This document shows positions 7,569 through 14,666 of a DNA stretch of 47,316 bases, piece by piece. Origin of the DNA: Candidatus Aenigmatarchaeota archaeon (GTDB lineage Archaea; Aenigmatarchaeota; Aenigmatarchaeia; CG10238-14; SCSR01). Position numbers and translations under genes: made by a program. Below the pieces are notes generated by a model. The model was not told where the DNA came from. It worked only from the letters and a program-made list of their open reading frames with translations, and did no database searches. The DNA is taken from assembly GCA_016213525.1 (NCBI GenBank), contig JACRAE010000004.1:77269-124584 (forward strand). Reading direction: 5' to 3'. Numbering within the stretch: position 1 is the first letter of the stretch; each line of letters starts with the position of its first letter.

Positions 7569-8267
7569 TTAGGCAGGAGCTCCGACTTCCTGTATCAGGC
7601 TGATTATTCTGGCCTCTGAGTGGTCCTTGCGGACCGAGACTATGGCGGCGTTGCCCTCCGGGAACCTCCCGGGGTTCACGAGCCTCGTCTTGCCGAGGTC
7701 GTCCACGCCCCTCGCCTCGTGGATATGGGCGCTTATCGCCACTTCGGGCCTCTTGGCCTCGATGAACTTCCTCACAGCCTCCGACCCAACGTGGGCGCCG
7801 CTGAATATCTTGTCGATTGCCGTCCTCGCTGGGGGCATGTGGGTGACCTGGACCTTCGCCTCGGCGTCCTTCACGTCCTCGTACGCCTTGATTAGCCCCA
7901 ACTCTATCTCCCCGTCGGCGGGCTCGAACAAAGTGTTGAACGGCGTCCTCGCTCCGCCGTAGCCATAAAATCCTATACCATTGATTATCTTCCCTCTCCC
8001 GTGGACGCTGATGCCCTTCTTCTCCAGATAGGGGGAAACGTCCTTGTCCCAGCTCCCCGGCACGCATATCAAGGGCTTGCCGAGAGACTCGAGCTCGGCC
8101 ACGACTATCTTTGCAACGTCTACCCGGGTGAAGCCCTTCGGCAGGTTGAGGTCCGTGAAGTCGCCTGGGAAGACGACGGCGTCGAAGTCCTGCTCCCTGA
8201 CCGCGTCGATGAGCTTCATGAGGTTCTCGATGTCGTTGTGCACGCAGGCCACCGCTAGGATTTCCAT
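7569..8267 (-). CDS. Metallophosphoesterase-fold protein with altered metal-site motifs
   Basis: The 232 residues follow the calcineurin-like phosphoesterase layout of small archaeal Icc/YfcE-type proteins. Seen motifs are VACVHND at 6-12, PGDFTD at 34-39, PGSWD at 70-74, VTHMPP at 141-146 and SAHIHE at 179-184. The GD aspartate (D36), H143, H181 and H183 are present. The first Asp of the D-x-H motif is Cys8, and the GNHD motif is GSWD, so Asn and the catalytic His are replaced. Activity is therefore uncertain. The ATG at 8267 is supported by the CTTAAACT box at 8291-8298, which lies between this gene and divergent hjc. The substrate is unknown. Confidence 0.75.
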   Translation of the reverse strand: MEILAVACVHNDIENLMKLIDAVREQDFDAVVFPGDFTDLNLPKGFTRVDVAKIVVAELESLGKPLICVPGSWDKDVSPYLEKKGISVHGRGKIINGIGFYGYGGARTPFNTLFEPADGEIELGLIKAYEDVKDAEAKVQVTHMPPARTAIDKIFSGAHVGSEAVRKFIEAKRPEVAISAHIHEARGVDDLGKTRLVNPGRFPEGNAAIVSVRKDHSEARIISLIQEVGAPA

Positions 8268-8290
8268 GAAGTGAATTCACTGCGGTGGGA

Positions 8291-8303
8291 CTTAAACTAA
8301 TTT
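8291..8303. promoter_or_regulatory. Shared TATA-like region between the phosphoesterase gene and hjc
   Basis: The 59-base gap between the two divergent starts holds one AT-rich block, CTTAAACTAATTT. It is centred about 27 bases from the minus-strand ATG and about 28-30 from the plus-strand ATG at 8327, so it may serve both directions. Confidence 0.45.
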
Positions 8304-8326
8304 GCTAGCGGCGACAAGTATTCTCG

Positions 8327-8659
8327 ATGGTAGACTCGAGGAAGAAAGGATACAGGGTGGAGAGCAAGATTCGGAAGATGTTCGAGGCCGCGGGCTGGAG
8401 GGTCCTGCGCTCCGGCGCCTCGCTCGGCGAGGCGGACCTGATCTGCTTCAAGAACGGGAGCTGCATAATGCTGCAGGTGAAGGCGACGGCCAAGAAGAGG
8501 TTCTACTTCAACGAGTACATGGAGAAGATGCTGGAGGGGTTCGAGTTCTACCTCGTCGTCGACTTCGGGTACGGGAAGATAAGGGTCATGCACCCGCAGA
8601 AGGTCGTCGTGCCGGAGGACGGCATAGACGTCAAGGCGTTCCTCAGCCTCGGGCGCTAG
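8327..8659 (+). CDS. hjc: Holliday junction resolvase Hjc
   Basis: Hjc cuts four-way DNA junctions during recombination and fork repair. At 110 residues it is slightly shorter than the 120-140 usual for the family. Family landmarks are KKGYRVE (E12), the RSGAS turn, EADLI (D37) and LQVKAT (K52). The restriction-endonuclease-type core is normally E-D-E-K. Here the third carboxylate is Gln50 (codon CAG at 8474-8476), giving Q-x-K, a variant known from some other nucleases of this fold. The first ATG is used because it leaves the conserved N terminus intact. It neighbours dnaG, which follows on the same strand after a 142-base gap. Confidence 0.9.
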   Translation: MVDSRKKGYRVESKIRKMFEAAGWRVLRSGASLGEADLICFKNGSCIMLQVKATAKKRFYFNEYMEKMLEGFEFYLVVDFGYGKIRVMHPQKVVVPEDGIDVKAFLSLGR

Positions 8660-8668
8660 CCGGACCGC

Positions 8669-8680
8669 GCTAATAAGTTT
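8669..8680 (+). promoter_or_regulatory. Probable dnaG promoter
   Basis: CTAATAAG is centred about 27 bases before the ATG at 8702, not before the dnaG ATG at 8802. Transcription probably starts near 8700 and gives dnaG an unusually long leader for this genome. Confidence 0.45.
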
Positions 8681-8701
8681 TCGATTCAATAATTAGGTTA
8701 G

Positions 8702-8854
8702 ATGTCACCGAGCTCCCACGCATCACAATCCATCACATTACACATTACAGTTTCACAGTTCACACAGTCAAGCATCGCAAATCTCACAGGGGTAAAAAAT
8801 CATGGTAAAGCTAGCACAATCGACGATAAAATATCTCATAGAGGCAGAGTTTGA
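8702..8854 (+). other. Possible 50-codon upstream reading frame in the dnaG leader
   Basis: An ATG sits exactly where transcription is expected to start. It opens a frame of 50 codons, rich in Ser, Thr, His and Gln, that ends with TGA at 8852-8854, overlapping the start of dnaG by 53 bases in another frame. It could be a regulatory leader peptide. It could equally be chance, since the DNA is mostly a repetitive C/A-rich stretch. Confidence 0.3.
8711..8788 (+). repeat. C/A-rich, G-poor leader with TCACA repeats before dnaG
   Basis: Seventy-eight bases contain only about seven G. The word TCACA occurs at 8723, 8733, 8753, 8760 and 8784, with the first three in 10-base phase. Such a sequence should be unstructured as RNA. 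The last copy runs into GGGG at 8789-8792, a weak ribosome binding site nine bases before the dnaG ATG. Confidence 0.6.
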
Positions 8855-9671
8855 GACGGAAGGGCTGGTAGAGAAGCCGGACATAATCGGCGCCATATTC
8901 GGCCAGACCGAGGGCCTTCTGGGCTCCGACCTCGAGCTCAGGGAGCTTCAGAGGACCGGCAGGATAGGCAGGATAGACGTCGACGTTTCCTCCTCGAACG
9001 GCAAGAGCAGCGGCAGGATTTCCATACCAACTAGCCTCGACAACTCCGAGACGGCCCTGATTGCGGCGGCGCTTGAGACCATAGAGAGGATAGGCCCATG
9101 CGAGTCCGTCGTCAAGCTGATGGCCCTGAAGGACGTGCGCTCCATAAAGAGGGAGTTCGTCATGGACAGGGCGAAGGAGATCATGCAGTGGCTCGCCGGC
9201 GAGTCGGCCCCGAACTCGATAAACATGTCGGAGACCATCAAAGAGTCGTTCAGGACGGCGCAGCTGCAGCACTACGACGGCCTGCCGTGCGGGCCGGACA
9301 CCCTCGGATCGGACGAGATAATTATTGTGGAAGGGCGCGCCGACGTGATCAACCTCCTGAAGAACGGGATCAAGAACGCGATAGCGATGGACGGGAACAG
9401 GATACCGAACGCCATAATCAGGCTCTCGAAGGAGAAGCTGACGACGCTCTTCGTCGACGGGGACAGGGGAGGGGAGCTGATAATAAAGGAGTTCCTGCAG
9501 ATCGGCGAGCTGGACTACGTCGTCCAGGCGCCACAGGGCAAGGAGGTCGAGGACCTGACGAAGAAGGAGATATTCAAGACATTGAGGGAGAAGCAGACGA
9601 TAGAGGAGTACAAGTCGCAGCCGAAGGCCAGGGAGCTAAAGGAGTTCCTGTTCCCACAGACCGCGCCCTAG
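8802..9671 (+). CDS. dnaG: Archaeal DnaG-type primase
   Basis: Archaeal DnaG has a Toprim catalytic core; it primes DNA in vitro and is also found with the RNA exosome. In the 289 residues, the N-terminal third has the archaeal start (STIKYLIEAEFETEGLVEKPDIIGAIFGQTEGL). The Toprim domain at about 165-255 has the catalytic Glu in IIIVEGRADV and the DxD in FVDGDRGGE. The protein ends about 30 residues after the Toprim domain, so it lacks the long C-terminal region of the more usual 400-residue and longer forms; this looks natural, not a frameshift. GGGG at 8789-8792 may act as ribosome binding site. Its stop directly abuts the convergent thpR stop. Confidence 0.92.
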   Translation: MVKLAQSTIKYLIEAEFETEGLVEKPDIIGAIFGQTEGLLGSDLELRELQRTGRIGRIDVDVSSSNGKSSGRISIPTSLDNSETALIAAALETIERIGPCESVVKLMALKDVRSIKREFVMDRAKEIMQWLAGESAPNSINMSETIKESFRTAQLQHYDGLPCGPDTLGSDEIIIVEGRADVINLLKNGIKNAIAMDGNRIPNAIIRLSKEKLTTLFVDGDRGGELIIKEFLQIGELDYVVQAPQGKEVEDLTKKEIFKTLREKQTIEEYKSQPKARELKEFLFPQTAP

Positions 9672-10205
9672 TCATGCCATCCTCGACTCATGGAGGATTT
9701 TGTACTTCGGCCCCCTCCCGGTGAGGACGCTCTTCACCAGGCAGACGGAGCCGACCTCGAAGTACTTCTCAATCTTCAGCAGTGGCACGCTCCTCCTCAC
9801 AAACTCCCTGTCGTTCACCTTTCTAATCCTGGCGATGGTCAGGTGGCACGGGTGGGACTCGCCTCCCACGGCGGACACGATTTCCTTCCTTAGCTCCTCC
9901 AATAAGTCTCCGTTGCTCGTCACGTCGAGGGCGACCACCCGCATGTGCTCGGCGTTCGGTATCAGGACCGGCCCCCCGATTTTGGCCGTGAAACCCACCC
10001 GCCCGCCGCATATCCTGTCCATGTCGGCGGCTATCTCCGGCACGCTGTCCTCGCGCACGTTTCCCAGGAACGACAGGCTCACGTGCAGGCTCCTCCCCTC
10101 CACGGCTTTCATCTCCATGGGCATCCTCCTGAGGGACTCCTGGAGGTCCGCGATGTCGGGCTTCGGCCCGTCCGGCACCATTATTCCTATAAAAAGGCGC
10201 GCCAT
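9672..10205 (-). CDS. thpR: RNA 2',3'-cyclic phosphodiesterase (2'-5' RNA ligase family)
   Basis: This 177-residue member of the 2H phosphoesterase family opens 2',3'-cyclic phosphates on RNA ends, and in vitro some members join 2'-5' ends. Both signature motifs are present: HVSLSFLG starting at H41 and HLTIAR at about residue 122. The N terminus MARLFIGI matches the family start. The ATG at 10205 is supported by TTATTATAAT at 10227-10236, about 27 bases upstream. Nearby RNA-modification genes (kae1, trmI, fibrillarin) fit a role in RNA processing but are not in the same operon. Confidence 0.92.
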   Translation of the reverse strand: MARLFIGIMVPDGPKPDIADLQESLRRMPMEMKAVEGRSLHVSLSFLGNVREDSVPEIAADMDRICGGRVGFTAKIGGPVLIPNAEHMRVVALDVTSNGDLLEELRKEIVSAVGGESHPCHLTIARIRKVNDREFVRRSVPLLKIEKYFEVGSVCLVKSVLTGRGPKYKILHESRMA

Positions 10206-10226
10206 GATTAGAATTGCTCCAAAAGG

Positions 10227-10236
10227 TTATTATAAT
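10227..10236. promoter_or_regulatory. TATA-like block between thpR and the PRC-barrel gene
   Basis: TTATTATAAT lies 27 bases before the thpR ATG and 37 before the ATG at 10269. Being nearly symmetrical, it could serve both divergent genes, the right one with a short leader. Confidence 0.45.
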
Positions 10237-10268
10237 CGAAGAAACCAATACTTGTTAGGTTGAATTAA

Positions 10269-10529
10269 ATGGATCAAAAAGTACGCGCTGGTGACATAGT
10301 CGGCAAGGCTATAATCAGCGAAGAGACCGGTCGCAAGTTCGGCATCGTCAGCAACATAGACTTCATCACGGAGAGCGGGGAGCTCCTCAACTTGATAATT
10401 GAGCAGCCTACGAAGCACCTCTCCGACCTCAATCTGAAGCAGGACGACAAGGGCAGGCTATTGGTTCCTTTCGCTGCGGTAAAGTCTATAGGCGACTTCG
10501 TCATCGTGAGCGAGAACGAGCTAATCTGA
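10269..10529 (+). CDS. PRC-barrel domain protein
   Basis: This 86-residue single-domain protein matches the archaeal PRC-barrel pattern: an opening strand with 'GDIVGKAIISEETGRKFGIVSNIDF', a central 'ESGELLNLIIEQP', and a closing 'GRLLVPFAAVKSIGDFVIVSE'. Stand-alone PRC-barrel proteins are widespread in archaea and bind RNA or partner proteins. Related domains occur in RimM and CdvA. No specific function can be claimed here. Its stop lies one base from the convergent kae1 stop. Confidence 0.85.
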   Translation: MDQKVRAGDIVGKAIISEETGRKFGIVSNIDFITESGELLNLIIEQPTKHLSDLNLKQDDKGRLLVPFAAVKSIGDFVIVSENELI

Positions 10530-10530
10530 G

Positions 10531-11478
10531 TCAGACCCAGAAGGCGTCTACCTCATCTGCTCTCCAATTTTGGATTATTCCCGTAGACTTGTCTCTAGAG
10601 TTTTTGCACAGGATACCGGTCCAGGCTATGTTTGCGCCGTTGTCGCCGGCGTATTTCTCTGGCACCACACAGAACTTCACCCCCCTGTCCCCGCACATCA
10701 TACCCATCATTTCCTGCAGCCTGTTGTTGGCGGCCACGCCCCCGACCAAAAGGAGCTCCTTCTTCCCGGTGTGCGCCAGAGCCCTCTCCGCCACCTCGGT
10801 CAGCATGGCGAAGCAGGTCTCCTGCAGCGAGTAGCAGAGATCTTCCATGGCAGCGCCCTCTCCGCGCTTCTTCACAGCGTCGGTCAGGATTCCAGTGAAG
10901 CTCAAATCCATCCCCTTTACGACGTACGGGAGCTGGACGTAGCTCCCGGTGGCGAGTTTCTCGACTTCTGGCCCCCCAGGCGTCTTGAGGCCACATTCCC
11001 TGGCGAAAACGTCAAGCGCGTTTCCGACGGGTATGTCTTCCGACTCTCCCAGCACTCTGTAGGAACCCTCCGCATGGGCGAGTATCTGAGTGTTCCCGCC
11101 GGAAAGGTAGACAACCACGGGGTCCTCACATCCCGTCTTCAGCTTCCCTATCTCGATGTGGGCCACAGCGTGGTTGACCCCGACGAGGGGTTTCTTGTAC
11201 TTCGCCGCCAGGTATCTGGCGACCGTCGACCCGATCATTAGGGCATTCGGTATGCCGGGGCCGCGTGAGAACGAGATGACGTCTATTTTTTCCATGTCAA
11301 TTTTCTTCAGGATGGCTGCCGCGATTTTCTCGTGGTGATTTGCCAGGTCGTTCGGCACGAAACCGGCCCCTATGGGAGGCACGTACATGTCGCGCTCCTC
11401 GAAAATTATCTTTCCTCTGTCATCGACAACGCCGACTCCGAACGTGTGGGCGGTCGACTCTATCCCGAGAGATATCAT
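10531..11478 (-). CDS. kae1: tRNA N6-threonylcarbamoyltransferase Kae1 (TsaD family)
   Basis: Kae1 is the catalytic subunit of the KEOPS complex, which adds threonylcarbamoyl to A37 of ANN-decoding tRNAs. The start at 11478 gives MISLGIESTAH, the conserved ASKHA-fold opening. A longer frame to 11589 would add 37 residues that do not fit the family. The 315 residues contain the metal-binding His pair in GVNHAVAHIE, the phosphate loop VYLSGGNTQI, the GGVAANNRL motif and the C-terminal RADEVDAFWV. There is no fused Bud32 kinase, unlike in some archaea. It is divergent from hel308 across 79 bases. A weak TATA-like CATTATCG lies about 26 bases upstream. Confidence 0.95.
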   Translation of the reverse strand: MISLGIESTAHTFGVGVVDDRGKIIFEERDMYVPPIGAGFVPNDLANHHEKIAAAILKKIDMEKIDVISFSRGPGIPNALMIGSTVARYLAAKYKKPLVGVNHAVAHIEIGKLKTGCEDPVVVYLSGGNTQILAHAEGSYRVLGESEDIPVGNALDVFARECGLKTPGGPEVEKLATGSYVQLPYVVKGMDLSFTGILTDAVKKRGEGAAMEDLCYSLQETCFAMLTEVAERALAHTGKKELLLVGGVAANNRLQEMMGMMCGDRGVKFCVVPEKYAGDNGANIAWTGILCKNSRDKSTGIIQNWRADEVDAFWV

Positions 11479-11526
11479 ATTTAGTTTTAGCAGAAGCGCG
11501 ATAATGAACTTAGCCCCACCGAGAAC

Positions 11527-11534
11527 GTATAAGT
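11527..11534 (+). promoter_or_regulatory. TATA box of hel308
   Basis: GTATAAGT is centred 27 bases before the ATG at 11558, which supports that ATG over the upstream in-frame ATGs at 11372 and 11504. Confidence 0.55.
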
Positions 11535-11557
11535 CCCTAAGAGACAAAATCAGCACG

Positions 11558-13780
11558 ATGAAGGTAGACGAGCTTTCCAAATACGGCATACCGGACTTCT
11601 ACATACAGAAGCTGAGGGAGGAGAAGGTCGAGGAACTCTACCCACCGCAGGCCGACATAGTGAAGAGGGACATGTTGTCGGAGAGGAACCTAGTAATATC
11701 AATCCCGACCGCCGGAGGGAAGACGCTGATGGCAGCGCTGGCGATAATAAAAAAGTTCTCGGAGAGGAAATGCAAGGCAATCTACATAGCCCCTCTGGTG
11801 GCGCTCGCGAGCGAGAAGTACGACTACTTCAAGGAGATGTTCGGCTCCAAGCACAAGGTCGCGCTCTCGGTCGGCGACCTCGACTCGGGAGATCCGTGGC
11901 TCGCGGAGAGGGACATAATAGTGTGCACGACGGAGAAGCTGGACTCCCTTACGAGGCACAACGCCCCGTGGCTGTCCCAGGTGGGTCTGATTATAGTGGA
12001 CGAGATACATTTGTTGAACGACTCGCATAGGGGGCCGACGCTCGAGGTCCTCCTCACGAAACTCAGGGAATCCGTGCCCAAGGCCCAGATACTCGGGCTG
12101 TCCGCCACGATAAGCAACTCTAAGGAGCTCGCCGACTGGCTGAACGCGAACTTGGTGGTGAGCGATTTCAGGCCGGTGAAGCTGCACGAGGGGATACTGT
12201 ACAACGACAAGATACAGTTCTTGTCTCACAAGACATACCCGATGCAGCCGGGCCTCGAGACGGAGAACGCGGTGATGCACGACACTATAATGATGAAGAA
12301 GCAGGCCCTGTTTTTCCTGTCGTCTAGGCGGAACGCGGAGAGCCTAGCGGAGAGGCTGGCCTCAACGACGGGCAAGCTAATCTCCCAGGACGAGAGGGCG
12401 AAGCTCTCCGAGATGGCGGACGGCATATCGAACGTCCTCGAGTCCCCGACAAAACAATGCAACAGGCTCGCCTTCTGCGTGAGGCACGGGTCAGCGTTCC
12501 ACCACGCCGGGCTCGTCGGCAAGCAGAAGAGGATGATTGAGAACGGCTTCCGTGAAGGCTTGATAAAAGTTATAACTTCCACGCCTACGCTGGCGATGGG
12601 CGTCAACCTGCCGGCGTTCAGGGTCGTCATCAGGGACGCGAAGAGGTTCTACGCAGGCATAGGCTCCTCGTACATACCCGTCATGGAGTACAAGCAGATG
12701 AGCGGGCGCGCGGGGAGGCCGAAGTACGACGACTTCGGGGAGGCGATACTCGTGGCAAAGTCCGAGGAGGAGGCGTCGGAGCTGATGGGGCGCTTCATAC
12801 AGGGCGACGTCGAGGACATCAGGTCCAAGCTCGCCGTCGAGCCGGTTCTGAGGATGCACACGCTCGCCCTTATCGCGAGCAACTTCGTCAACAGCGAAGA
12901 CTCGCTTATGAACTTCTTCTCGAAGACTTTTTATTCCTTCCAGTACGGAGACAACACCGCGATAGAGGAGAAGATAGTCGACATACTCGGCCAGCTCGTC
13001 GAGTGGGAGTTCATCGAGTACTCCAAGGACAAGATATACCCGACCAGGCTCGGCAGGAAGGTCTCCGAGCTCTACATAGACCCGCAGACGGCTCACCAGT
13101 TCGCGGAGAACCTGAAGGTCGCAGCGGGTAAGGAGCACAATTATTTCAGCTTCCTGCACGCCGTGTGCAGCGCGAAGGAGATGTCGCCGAAGCTGTCCCC
13201 CAAGACGACGGAGTTCGCGGAGATGGCGGGCATGATAGCGGAGAAGGACGCCCTGTTTTTAGAGAAGGTGCCGGAGGAGTGGGACCTTGAGTTCGACGAG
13301 TTCGTGAGGTCAGTGAAGACGACGATGCTGTTCGAGTCTTGGATGAACGAGGAGACCGATGACAAGATACTGACTGAGTACAGGGTCGCGCCGGGCGAGA
13401 TGAGGAACAGGCTCGACACGACGGACTGGCTCGTCTACTCCATGCAGGAGATAGGCCTGCTTCTCGGCCACAAGTCGCTGCTGAACGAGGTCAGGAAGCT
13501 CAGGGTGAGGCTGAGGTACGGGATAAGGGAGGAGCTCATCCCTCTGGTGAGGCTGGACCAGGTCGGAAGGCTGAGGGCCAGGAGGCTCTACAGGTCCGGG
13601 TTCAAGTCTCTCGACGACCTGAGGAAGGCCACGCAGGAGTCCATATCGAAGGTTGTGGGCCCGAAGGTCGCCGCGTCGATAAAGAAGCAGGTCGGGGCGG
13701 CGAGGATTGTGAGTAGGAAGCAGGAGATCTTCCCCGAGGAGATCCTGTCCGACAGGGCTAAGGTCGAGGACTCCCTCTAG
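11558..13780 (+). CDS. hel308: Ski2-like DNA helicase Hel308
   Basis: Hel308 unwinds lagging-strand forks and helps restart stalled replication, moving 3'-5'. From ATG 11558 the protein is 740 residues and begins MKVDELSKYGIP, like other Hel308 proteins. Seen motifs are the Q-motif region PPQADIV, Walker A PTAGGKT, the DEIH box, SAT in GLSATI, and motif VI QMSGRAGRP. The C-terminal winged helix, ratchet domain and helix-hairpin-helix (RLRARRLYRSGFKSLDDLRKA) follow. The start is set by the TATA box 27 bases upstream; in-frame ATGs at 11372 and 11504 would overlap kae1 or its promoter. The stop abuts an A7 run that serves the opposite-strand tRNA as terminator. Confidence 0.94.
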   Translation: MKVDELSKYGIPDFYIQKLREEKVEELYPPQADIVKRDMLSERNLVISIPTAGGKTLMAALAIIKKFSERKCKAIYIAPLVALASEKYDYFKEMFGSKHKVALSVGDLDSGDPWLAERDIIVCTTEKLDSLTRHNAPWLSQVGLIIVDEIHLLNDSHRGPTLEVLLTKLRESVPKAQILGLSATISNSKELADWLNANLVVSDFRPVKLHEGILYNDKIQFLSHKTYPMQPGLETENAVMHDTIMMKKQALFFLSSRRNAESLAERLASTTGKLISQDERAKLSEMADGISNVLESPTKQCNRLAFCVRHGSAFHHAGLVGKQKRMIENGFREGLIKVITSTPTLAMGVNLPAFRVVIRDAKRFYAGIGSSYIPVMEYKQMSGRAGRPKYDDFGEAILVAKSEEEASELMGRFIQGDVEDIRSKLAVEPVLRMHTLALIASNFVNSEDSLMNFFSKTFYSFQYGDNTAIEEKIVDILGQLVEWEFIEYSKDKIYPTRLGRKVSELYIDPQTAHQFAENLKVAAGKEHNYFSFLHAVCSAKEMSPKLSPKTTEFAEMAGMIAEKDALFLEKVPEEWDLEFDEFVRSVKTTMLFESWMNEETDDKILTEYRVAPGEMRNRLDTTDWLVYSMQEIGLLLGHKSLLNEVRKLRVRLRYGIREELIPLVRLDQVGRLRARRLYRSGFKSLDDLRKATQESISKVVGPKVAASIKKQVGAARIVSRKQEIFPEEILSDRAKVEDSL

Positions 13781-13787
13781 AAAAAAA
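13781..13787 (-). terminator. Oligo-T terminator of the tRNA-Pro transcript
   Basis: Seven A on the plus strand make a T7 run on the minus strand, about 20 bases past the tRNA 3' end. This is the archaeal type of intrinsic termination signal. Confidence 0.55.
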
Positions 13788-13806
13788 TTCTAAGAATAAA
13801 GAAGAG

Positions 13807-13880
13807 TGGGGTCGCTGGGATTTGAACCCAGGTCTCAAGCACCCGAGGCTCGAAGCCTAACCAAGCTAGCCGACAACCCC
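13807..13880 (-). tRNA. tRNA-Pro (anticodon CGG)
   Basis: On the minus strand this folds as a full cloverleaf. The acceptor GGGGTTG pairs with CGACCCC with one wobble, followed by discriminator A. The D arm GGCT/GGCT has two wobbles, and the D loop carries GG. The anticodon stem CGAGC/GCTTG encloses the loop CTCGGGT, giving anticodon CGG with G37. The variable loop is four bases, and the T arm is CTGGG/CCCAG with TTCAAAT. It reads the proline codon CCG. CCA is not encoded and no intron is seen. A TATA-like block at 13906-13917 lies about 32 bases upstream. Confidence 0.95.
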
Positions 13881-13905
13881 TTTCAATAGAATTGACTCGG
13901 TTAGG

Positions 13906-13917
13906 ATAAATTTAAAC
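13906..13917 (-). promoter_or_regulatory. Promoter of tRNA-Pro
   Basis: ATAAATTTAAAC lies just past the trmI stop and about 32 bases before the mature tRNA 5' end, so the tRNA probably has its own promoter with a short 5' leader removed by RNase P. Confidence 0.5.
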
Positions 13918-13918
13918 A

Positions 13919-14662
13919 TCAGACTTTCCTGGCGAACGTCAGGAAGCCAGTGTGCATCATACCCATCGTCTTCGGCCTTATCGTCTTCGTGGACTGCCAC
14001 TCACGCTCTATGTTCTCTATTATCCTGAAATCTGCAAGTCCGACCTTCTTCACGGACTTGGTGACCTTCAGCAGGTGGTCCACCGTCGGGGAGTATATGA
14101 CGAGCCATCCACCGAGCTTCAGCGACCTGTAAGCATGCTTCACCGCTAGGCTGGAATTTTTCAGGTCCAACATGACGAGGTCGGCGTTCTTCTCTTGTAT
14201 CCCCTTCGTGACATCCCTGTTCTTTATTTTGACGTTCCAGACGTCCGCGGACCTTATGTTCTTCTTCGCTATCTCGAAGAACTCCTTGTCGACCTCGTAT
14301 GTCACTACTATGCTCTTCGGGAGCAGCTTTGCGATGAATATCGAGAAGTATCCGGTTCCGGTTCCGGCGTCTATGATGAGGCTGTCCGGGTCTATGCCGG
14401 TGTTCGCTATTATCGACGCTATGTCCTTAGGGAGCATCACCTGGGCAGATCTCTTGACGCGCTTCCTGAGTACGTCTATCAAGTTCGGCCTGAGAATTGT
14501 GAATATCTTACCAGTGCTGGTCTTCACCTTGCTCCCGAAGATCATCTTCTTGACTTCTGCCAAGTCCACCCAGCCGTCGGACGTGTTGACCTTCTCGTCG
14601 GATATCTGGAAAACGTGCGACGAGTCCTCAGACATCAGAAGTACGAGCTCGCCTTTCTTCAT
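13919..14662 (-). CDS. trmI: tRNA (adenine-N1)-methyltransferase TrmI (positions 57/58)
   Basis: TrmI uses S-adenosylmethionine to methylate N1 of A58, and in archaea also A57, in the tRNA T loop. The 247 residues show an N-terminal beta domain (GELVLLMSEDSSHVFQI, then KVKTSTGKIFTILRP) and a Rossmann-fold methyltransferase. Within the fold, IIDAGTGTGYFSIFIA is motif I, TYEVDKEFFEIAKKNI is motif II and ADLVMLDL is motif IV. The C terminus has the MMHTGFLTFARKV ending typical of the family. It starts four bases after the htpX stop, so the two are probably co-transcribed, and it is followed by tRNA-Pro with its own promoter. Confidence 0.93.
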   Translation of the reverse strand: MKKGELVLLMSEDSSHVFQISDEKVNTSDGWVDLAEVKKMIFGSKVKTSTGKIFTILRPNLIDVLRKRVKRSAQVMLPKDIASIIANTGIDPDSLIIDAGTGTGYFSIFIAKLLPKSIVVTYEVDKEFFEIAKKNIRSADVWNVKIKNRDVTKGIQEKNADLVMLDLKNSSLAVKHAYRSLKLGGWLVIYSPTVDHLLKVTKSVKKVGLADFRIIENIEREWQSTKTIRPKTMGMMHTGFLTFARKV

Positions 14663-14666
14663 GTAA

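Noticed and set aside
11372..11557. Longer N terminus for Hel308 from an upstream ATG
   Set aside because: It would overlap kae1 and read through both promoters; a TATA box lies 27 bases before ATG 11558, where the family N terminus begins.
11479..11589. 37-residue extension of Kae1
   Set aside because: The extra residues are out of family and overlap the hel308 start; MISLGIES is the conserved beginning.
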